A stretch of 64,000 bases of DNA. Origin: Nemertoderma westbladi. Its lineage: Eukaryota; Xenacoelomorpha; Nemertodermatida; Nemertodermatidae. How positions within the stretch are numbered: the first letter of the stretch is position 1; the number at the start of each line of letters is the position of its first letter. Shown here piece after piece: positions 57,311 through 64,000 of this stretch. The position numbers and the translations under genes are program-made. The stretch is from contig JAUCBJ010008953.1 in assembly GCA_032718475.1 (NCBI GenBank), positions 1 to 64,000 of the forward strand, given 5' to 3'. The notes below the pieces were generated by a model that was not told the origin of the DNA, ran no database searches, and was given only the letters and a program-made list of their open reading frames with translations.

Positions 57311-58289
57311 TTTTGGCAAGCACTCTAAAATTATTTTAACAGGTTGTTAAAAGTGGGTAGGGGTTTTTTTGGTTTTATGAATATCAATTTTTTTTCATAT
57401 ATTTATTTAGCTTAATTTTTGAAAAATGGTCCTAATTTTCAAAAAATTTAGCTTTCAAAAAATTTAGCCCAATAATTAGTATCACGAACATCACAATCGC
57501 AATTCGGTGCTTATGCGTACACGTACATAATATAAAAAAACTAATTGGTCTACGTTATTCTACGGTAACAAATGATCCTAGGTGAAAAGGTTCCACGAAA
57601 AGAGCTCCAACAACAACTGAGAAACATGTACCGAAAGAATTCTAGAAACTCATTTTGTGAAAAATCCAGGTAAAATTTGAACCTTCCCGCGTAAAAACTG
57701 TCCGTTATTATGAAATAAGGTCTGTCAATATATATACCTAGCTAAAAGAAAGCTAAGATAAACCATGCTGAGATTTTTGCTACGGGGTTTTCCAGGTCGC
57801 TGATTTCATTTCTGAGGTCAGTTTTCAGTTTTAATGAAATCTTGTTTGTCTGTATGTCTGTCTGTCGATCTTTTTGACTATCCGACTATTCAGTCAAATA
57901 TAAGAAAAGGGCATACAATGTAGTTAAAACTTTAGCTAGAGGGGTTTCCCTGATCGCATAATTTATTTCGAGTGTCAGTTTTAAAATTTGATGACTTCCA
58001 AATTGTCTGTTTGGCAGTCAGTCTGTCGGTTATATTTTGACGGACAGACTGACAGGCATACAGACAGAAACCACGAGAACAAATTTGAATACTGACATCA
58101 GAAATGAAGTCACCGACAACGAAAACCCATATAGGGAATTTTTTGACATATAGTTTGCTTTTTAATGACGGACAAAACGACATTCAATCGGACAGACAGC
58201 CATATCTAGAGAAGTAAGTCAGATCTTGCTAAACGGTTTTAAAATGTGGAATCTTGTTAAAAATTTCCTGTAGATGAAACAGAAAAAAT

Positions 58290-59307
58290 GCAGCACGCAA
58301 GGTGTACTAAATAACAGGTCATGCAGCACGCAAGGTGTACTAAATAACGCGTCATGCTGCACGCAAGGTGTACTAAATAACAGGTCATGCAGCACGCAAG
58401 GTGTACTAAATAACAGGTCATGCAGCACGCAAGGTGTACTAAATAACAGGTCATGCAGCACGCAAGGTGTACTAAATAACAGGTCATGCAGCGAGCGGAA
58501 TCCTGAATTTAGCGTGTCTGACTCAAGGTGTACTAAATAACAGGTCATGCAGCGAGCGGAATCCTGAATTTAGCGTGTCTGACTCAAGGTGTACTAAATA
58601 ACAGGTCATGCAGCGAGCGGAATCCTGAATTTAGTGTGTCTGACTCAAGGTGTACTAAATAACAGGTCATGCAGCGAGCGGAATCCTGAATTTAGCGTGT
58701 CTGACTCAAGGTGTACTAAATAACAGGTCATGCAGCGAGCGGAATCCTGAATTTAGCGTGTCTGACTCAAGGTGTACTAAATAACAGGTCATGCAGCGAG
58801 CGGAATCCTGAATTTAGTGTGTCTGACTCAAGGTGTACTAAATAACAGGTCATGCAGCGAGCGGAATCCTGAATTTAGCGTGTCTGACTCAAGGTGTACT
58901 AAATAACAGGTCATGCAGCGAGCGGAATCCTGAATTTAGGTGTCTGACTCAAGGTGTACTAAATAACAGGTCATGCAGCGAGCGGAATCCTGAATTTAGC
59001 GTGTCTGACTCAAGGTGTACTAAATAACAGGTCATGCAGCGAGCGGAATCCTGAATTTAGCGTGTCTGACTCAAGGTGTACTAAATAACAGGTCATGCAG
59101 CGAGCGGAATCCTGAATTTAGCGTGTCTGACTCAAGGTGTACTAAATAACAGGTCATGCAGCGAGCGGAATCCTGAATTTAGTGTGTCTGACTCAAGGTG
59201 TACTAAATAACAGGTCATGCAGCGAGCGGAATCCTGAATTTAGCGTGTCTGACTCAAGGTGTACTAAATAACAGGTCATGCAGCGAGCGGAATCCTGAAT
59301 TTAGCGT
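58290..59307. repeat. Two-form minisatellite: 33-bp and 61-bp units
   Basis: The short unit GCAGCACGCAAGGTGTACTA + AATAACAGGTCAT repeats about six times (58290-58490). The long unit GCAGCGAGCGGAATCCTGAA + TTTAGCGTGTCTGACTCAAG + GTGTACTAAATAACAGGTCA + T then repeats about 13 times. The long unit is the short unit with 28 bp added after GCAGC.AGCG. Long units are almost identical (GCGTGTC/GTGTGTC variants, one 1-bp deletion). Confidence 0.95.
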
Positions 59308-60064
59308 GGGCCGATCGTTTCCCTATTTAGGGGCACTATTTTCATAATATTTCCTTAGAAACCCATCTTATGCAATTTTGGTGAGGTGGATACGATGACT
59401 ATGGATTCATAGAAATGTAATAAAATGTCTTTCTGGAATTTTTATCTTGTTGTTGTCAAGGAAACATTTGAATTTGTTTACATTCCCGTTGCCATGGAAT
59501 TAAGTATAATTCTATAAAACAATTCTATAAAACCTACCTATAAAAACTACCAATTCTATAAAACACCATTTTTATTCTGTTTGTTTGTCTTAATATTAAG
59601 TTAAAATCCACAATCGCATTAAAATCGAATCCACAAAAGTTATCTTATGTAATATTTCATTAGCCATTTTAATGTTAATTAATTAAATATAACATTATTT
59701 AAATATTATTTATAATTTTAAATAAAATCGGGTAATTAAATACAGAAAATGGCAATATTTATCAAAATTACACTAGATAGATAACTATTAAAGAACTGAC
59801 GAAACCCTTTTCGAATAAGCCAAAAATTAATAAATTGGTTGAGAAATGCTGGAGGAGTTAGAAATTTGAAAATAAAAAATGTCATTGCGAGATAATTGCC
59901 TTGAAATTTTAAATTCCCGCATGGCATGAAGAAAACACACTGTCACCGAGCTAAAATCGTGTTTACGGGGGTTTTCGGGTCGCTGGGATCATTCGGAAAA
60001 ACAGCGACAACTTTAGATTGAAAGAAATCACGCTAAGCGGTTTTCAGAATTGAAATTTTCATTA

Positions 60065-60724
60065 AGGGGCCGTGCACAAAATGATGTCACGCTTTTTGTT
60101 AAAAGTCGATTTTTGACCCCCCCCCCCCCCCCCCCTCTCCCCTCGGTCTCACTCTGTCGCGAATTTTGTACCCCCCCCCCCCCTCCCCCCTTGAACGTCA
60201 CGGCACAAAAATACCCAGTATAGTTAATAAAAACTGTTAAATTTGAAATTGTTATGACGTTATTAAAACTAAATGTTAATACTTCATTAATTCAGCTGTA
60301 GGCCTACACAACAGAATGACTAAACAAGGAAGACACCCCACATATTCACTCCCATGGGAATGGGGGAACATCTGCGAGTTTCAACATCGATCACCGGAAG
60401 TGCACCAGTATACGATCGACTATTGTACCACATCCAGAGTCTAACTCTACCTCGTCCTTATCTACCCAGTCAATGTGGTGTTCTTCATCTTTATCGCCAC
60501 TTAGAATTAACACTTCATCACCTCGATTCGCGATTACTTGAATAGATTTCACTTTGGCTGTTGATGTTGGTGTTATGTATTTTATTTGTTCACCAAAGTG
60601 CTATTGTGACGTCACAAGTATAGCTACCCCCCCCCCCCCCATGTCACAAATTGTCACAAAATTACAAACATGCACCCCCCCCCCCCCCCCCCTTCGACCG
60701 TGACATCATTTGTGCACGGCCCCT
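60065..60724. mobile_element. 660-bp MITE with GGGGCCGTGCACAAA inverted repeats
   Basis: The left end AGGGGCCGTGCACAAA(A)TGA + TGTCAC (60065-60090) is matched in inverse by GTGACATCATTTGTGCACGG + CCCCT (60700-60724). C runs lie just inside both ends (60117-60135, 60170-60190, 60628-60641, 60675-60692). The flanks read TTAA|GGGG and CCCC|TAAA, which could be an eroded TTAA duplication. An internal open frame (60354-60545, plus, 63 codons) resembles nothing I know. No transposase is seen. Confidence 0.8.
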
Positions 60725-60852
60725 AAACTCAGCTCTGTAGAAAATAGAAAAAACAAAAATTAGAAATGTTGACTGAGGGGGCATCCCCCGCTACCACCTA
60801 AACTACACTAACTAACCACCCTAACTAAACTATGGTCTAATTCCTCACTCAC

Positions 60853-61152
60853 ATGCCAATTGCTGCAAATTATTCATAGTCTGGTTGTTTTGCTGCGGTT
60901 GGTGTTGCTGCTGTTGTTGCTGCGGAGATCCCTGATTGCCTTGCAACGATGCGGCCTGCATCATCATTAGGTAACCGGCGGGACCCAGACTGGACATCTG
61001 TTGCTGCACCTTTTTCTGTTCCTTTTCGCGCGGCGTGTCGGCGAACTTGACGACTATGGGAGCAGAACAACCCTCCATCGTCTGTGAGTGGTGGAGGATT
61101 TTAATAGCATTTACTCCCATCGCTCGTGTTTGGTATGTAATGAAGGCACATC
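60853..61152 (-). CDS. CELF: CELF exon: end of RRM2 and start of linker, 300 bp
   Basis: The acceptor is ATTGTTTTCTAG|GATG and the donor is TTGGCAT|GTGAGT. In phase 1 it reads (G)[60 protein letters not shown], then a Met/Gln-rich linker. CAFITY is the second half of RRM2 RNP1, and QTMEGCS.P.VVKFADT is the RRM2 ending typical of CELF1/CELF2/Drosophila aret. As in RRM3, the intron splits RNP1 after the Gly. The exon upstream is outside the window. Confidence 0.93.
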
Positions 61153-61404
61153 CTAGAAAACAATTAAACATTCCTTAAAATGGCTTACTATGTGCCTTAG
61201 ACCCTTTCTCCAGTCTCTATCCCTGAAGTTATAACTATGGATACGCCACGAACGGAATCATTTAGATTTCTTTCCCATTTAAATAAATCTCAAACTTGAT
61301 ACACAACTGAATGACTAGTATCAAACTCAGCCGCATAAACATAGGATTATCGTAAAGTACCGGTAACAATAATGCGGTTTTGATGATACTTTGTAGTCTA
61401 TTCG

Positions 61405-64000
61405 TACAATTACCTTTGCTGCTACTGTCCGGGTCTCTCAGTCCTTCCCTTTGCTACTTCCGTCCGGGTTTCGCAGTCCTTACCTTTGCACTACCGTCCG
61501 GGTTTCGCAGTCCTTACCTTTGCTGCTACTGTCCGGGTTTCGCAGTCCTTACCTTTGCTGCTACTGTCCGGGTTTCGCAGTCCTTAACTTTGCTACCAAT
61601 GCCCGGGTTTCGCATTCCTTACCTTTGCTACTACCGTCCAGGTTTCGCAGTCCTTACCTTTGCTGCTACTGTCCGGGTTTCTCAGTCCTTCCCTTTGCTA
61701 CTACCGTCCAGGTTTCGCAGTCCTTCCCTTTGCTACTACCGTCCAGGTTTCGCAGTCCTTCCCTTTGCTACTACCGTCCGGGTTTCGCAGTCCTTACCTT
61801 TGCACTACCGTCCGGGTTTCGCAGTCCTTACCTTTGCTGCTACTGTCCGGGTTTCTCCGTCCTTACCTTTGCTACTACCGTCCAGGTTTCGCAGTCCTTC
61901 CCTTTGCTACTACCGTCCAGGTTTCGCAGTCCTTCCCTTTGCTACTACCGTCCGGGTTTCGCAGTCCTTACCTTTGCACTACCGTCCGGGTTTCGCAGTC
62001 CTTACCTTTGCTGCTACTATCCGGGTTTCTCCGTCCTTACCTTTGCTACTACCGTCCAGGTTTCGCAGTCCTTCCCTTTGCTACTACCGTCCAGGTTTCG
62101 CAGTCCTTCCCTTTGCTACTACCGTCCAGGTTTCGCAGTCCTTCCCTTTGCTACTACCGTCCAGGTTTCGCAGTCCTTCCCTTTGCTACTACCGTCCGGG
62201 TTTCGCAGTCCTTACCTTTGCACTACCGTCCGGGTTTCGCAGTCCTTACCTTTGCTGCTACTGTCCGGGTTTCTCCGTCCTTACCTTTGCTACTACCGTC
62301 CAGGTTTCGCAGTCCTTCCCTTTGCTACTACCGTCCGGGTTTCGCAGTCCTTACCTTTGCACTACCGTCCGGGTTTCGCAGTCCTTCCCTTTGCTACTAC
62401 CGTCCGGGTTTCGCAGTCCTTCCCTTTGCTACTACCGTCCAGGTTTCGCAGTCCTTCCCTTTGCTACTACCGTCCAGGTTTCGCAGTCCTTCCCTTTGCT
62501 ACTACCGTCCGGGTTTCGCAGTCCTTACCTTTGCTGCTACTGTCCGGGTTTCTCAGTCCTTCCCTTTGCTACTACTGTCCGGGTTTCTCAGTCCTTACCT
62601 TTGCTGCTACTGTCCGGGTTTCGCAGTCCTTAACTTTGCTACCAATGCCCGTGTTTCGCATTCCTTACCTTTGCTACTACCGTCCAGGTTTCGCAGTCCT
62701 TCCCTTTGCTACTACCGTCGGGGTTTCGCAGTCCTTCCCTTTGCTACTTCCGTCCGGGGTTCGCAGTCCTTACCTTTGCTGCTACTGTCCGGGTTTCGCA
62801 GTCCTTAACTTTGCTACCAATGCCCGTGTTTCGCATTCCTTACCTTTGCTACTACCGTCCAGGTTTCGCAGTCCTTCCCTTTGCTACTACCGTCGGGGTT
62901 TCGCAGTCCTTACCTTTGCTACTACCGCCCGGGTTTCTCAGTCTTTACCTCTGCTACTACCGTCCGGGTTTCGCAGTCCTTAACTTTGCTACCAATGCCC
63001 GGGTTTCGCAGTCCTTACCTTTGCTGCTACCGTCCGGGTTTCGCAGTCCTTACCTTTGCTGCTACTGTCCGGGTTTCGCAGTCCTTACCTTTGCTACTAC
63101 TGTCCGGGTTTCGCAGTCCTAAACTTTGCTAACAATGCCCGGGTTTCTCAGTCCTTACCTTTGCTACTACCGACGGGGTTTCGCAGTCCTTACCTTTGCT
63201 ACTACCGTCGGGGTTTCGCAGTCCTTCCCTTTGCTACTACCGTCCGGGTTTCGCAGTCCTTACCTTTGCTACTACCGTCCAGGTTTCGCAGTCCTTCCCT
63301 TTGCTACTACCGTCCGGGTTTCGCAGTCCTTACCTTTGCTACTACCGTCCAGGTTTCGCAGTCCTTCCCTTTGCTACTACCGCCCGGGTTTCTCAGTCTT
63401 TACCTCTGCTACTACCGTCCGGGTTTCGCAGTCCTTAACTTTGCTACCAATGCCCGGGTTTCTCAGTCCTTACCTTTGCTACTACCGACGGGGTTTCGCA
63501 GTCCTTACCTTTGCTACTACCGTCGGGGTTTCGCAGTCCTTCCCTTTGCTACTACCGTCCGGGTTTCGCAGTCCTTACCTTTGCTACTACCGTCCAGGTT
63601 TCGCAGTCCTTCCCTTTGCTACTACCGTCCGGGTTTCGCAGTCCTTACCTTTGCTGCTACCGTCCGGGTTTCGCAGTCCTTACCTTTGCTACTACCGTCC
63701 GGGTTTCGCAGTCCTTACCTTTGCTGCTACTGTCCGGGCTTCGCAGTCCTTAACTTTGATACCAATGCCCGGGTTTCGTAGTCCTTCCCTTTGCTACTAC
63801 CGCCCGGGTTTCGCAGTCCTTCCCTTTGCTACTACCGCCCGGGTTTCGCAGTCCTTACCTTTGCTACTACCGTCGGGGTTTCGCAGTCCTTCCCTTTGCT
63901 ACTACCGTCCGGGTTTCGCAGTCCTTACCTTTGCTGCTACTGTCCGGGTTTAGCAGTCCTTAACTTTGCTACCAATGCCCGGGTTTCGCATTCCTTCCCT
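61405..64000. repeat. 35-bp minisatellite in the RRM2 intron, about 74 copies, runs off the window
   Basis: The unit CTTTGCTACTACCGTCCGGG + TTTCGCAGTCCTTAC repeats with recurrent variants: CTTAC/CTTCC at the end, GCTGCTACTG, GTCCAGG, GTCGGGG, ACCAATGCCC and a 33-bp form with CTTTGCACTACC. Combinations of variants recur in the same order (e.g. around 61780-61880, 61945-62045, 62205-62290), so there is a higher-order structure of several units. On the CELF sense strand, CTTACCTTTG becomes CAAAG|GTAAG, a strong donor-like site, present in roughly half of the units. The array fills the intron between exon 60853-61152 and its upstream neighbour. Confidence 0.95.

Larger units (their letters stand above)
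56124..60852 (-). other. CELF intron (4.7 kb)
   Basis: It contains a G run (56396-56412), CTGTCTGTC-rich dispersed repeats (56540-56750, 57840-58200), a cluster of CACGTGCTGCGCGAAG words (56938-57310), the two-form minisatellite and the 660-bp MITE. The stretches 57320-57830 and 59310-60060 show no recognised feature. Confidence 0.6.

Noticed and set aside
60354-60545. 63-codon frame inside the 660-bp MITE as a transposase remnant
   Set aside because: No DDE or zinc-finger type motif is visible; the length is consistent with chance.
61380-63953. Overlapping 400-510-codon frames of FRSPYLCYYRPGFAVL type
   Set aside because: Three shifted readings of the 35-bp minisatellite; frames of equal quality in every phase indicate repeat, not protein.

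Overview
This is a window from an animal (metazoan) nuclear genome. The evidence is a CELF/Bruno RNA-binding gene split into small exons with GT-AG introns, a KLHDC3-type kelch gene, an animal-style riboflavin kinase, a TIR/SAM protein, LINE retrotransposons, tRNA-derived SINEs, MITEs and many satellites. The host looks like an AT-rich invertebrate, but I cannot fix the phylum from this sequence. Nothing prokaryotic is present: no operons, no CRISPR, no rRNA.

Left part (1-17,465). This is repeat-dominated, with no gene I can defend. It holds a decayed LINE reverse transcriptase (1-500) and two dead copies of a second LINE family (about 790-2035 and 4184-6191). A 42-43-bp satellite carries a SINE (2536-2806, 10-bp target duplication) and LINE copy 2. 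Further right come a 55-bp satellite (9613-11090), an extremely homogeneous 24-bp satellite (11115-12084), a 44-bp repeat (13689-13916), and a 2-kb stretch bracketed by inverted repeats and rich in CTGTAACG/CGTTACAG words (14161-16155).

Right part (17,466-64,000). All of it lies inside one gene on the minus strand, the 3' part of a CELF1/2-like (Bruno/aret-type) RNA-binding protein; RRM1 and most of RRM2 lie beyond the right edge. I place eight internal or terminal coding exons plus an alternative last exon. Every junction is phase 1, and the reading frame closes exactly with either last exon. The two last exons (19313-19428 and 17466-17593) are homologous duplicates that encode alternative second halves of RRM3.

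Three genes without introns sit inside CELF introns on the same strand: a KLHDC3-like kelch/BC-box protein (44765-45952), riboflavin kinase (29454-29903) and a 708-residue protein with a myristoylation-like start, an alpha-helical ARM-like region, a TIR domain with its catalytic-type Glu, and a C-terminal SAM domain (22899-25025). No shared pathway connects them; the link is positional.

The introns are filled with repeats. They include a hAT-like MITE family with poly-G ends and 8-bp target duplications, nested inverted-repeat elements (41087-41617), a 660-bp MITE (60065-60724), a foldback SINE (40645-41009), a third LINE copy (about 50,917-54,050, minus strand), and minisatellites. The largest minisatellite (61405 to the edge) has a 35-bp unit; on the CELF sense strand many units carry a strong 5' splice-site consensus (AAAG|GTAAGG).
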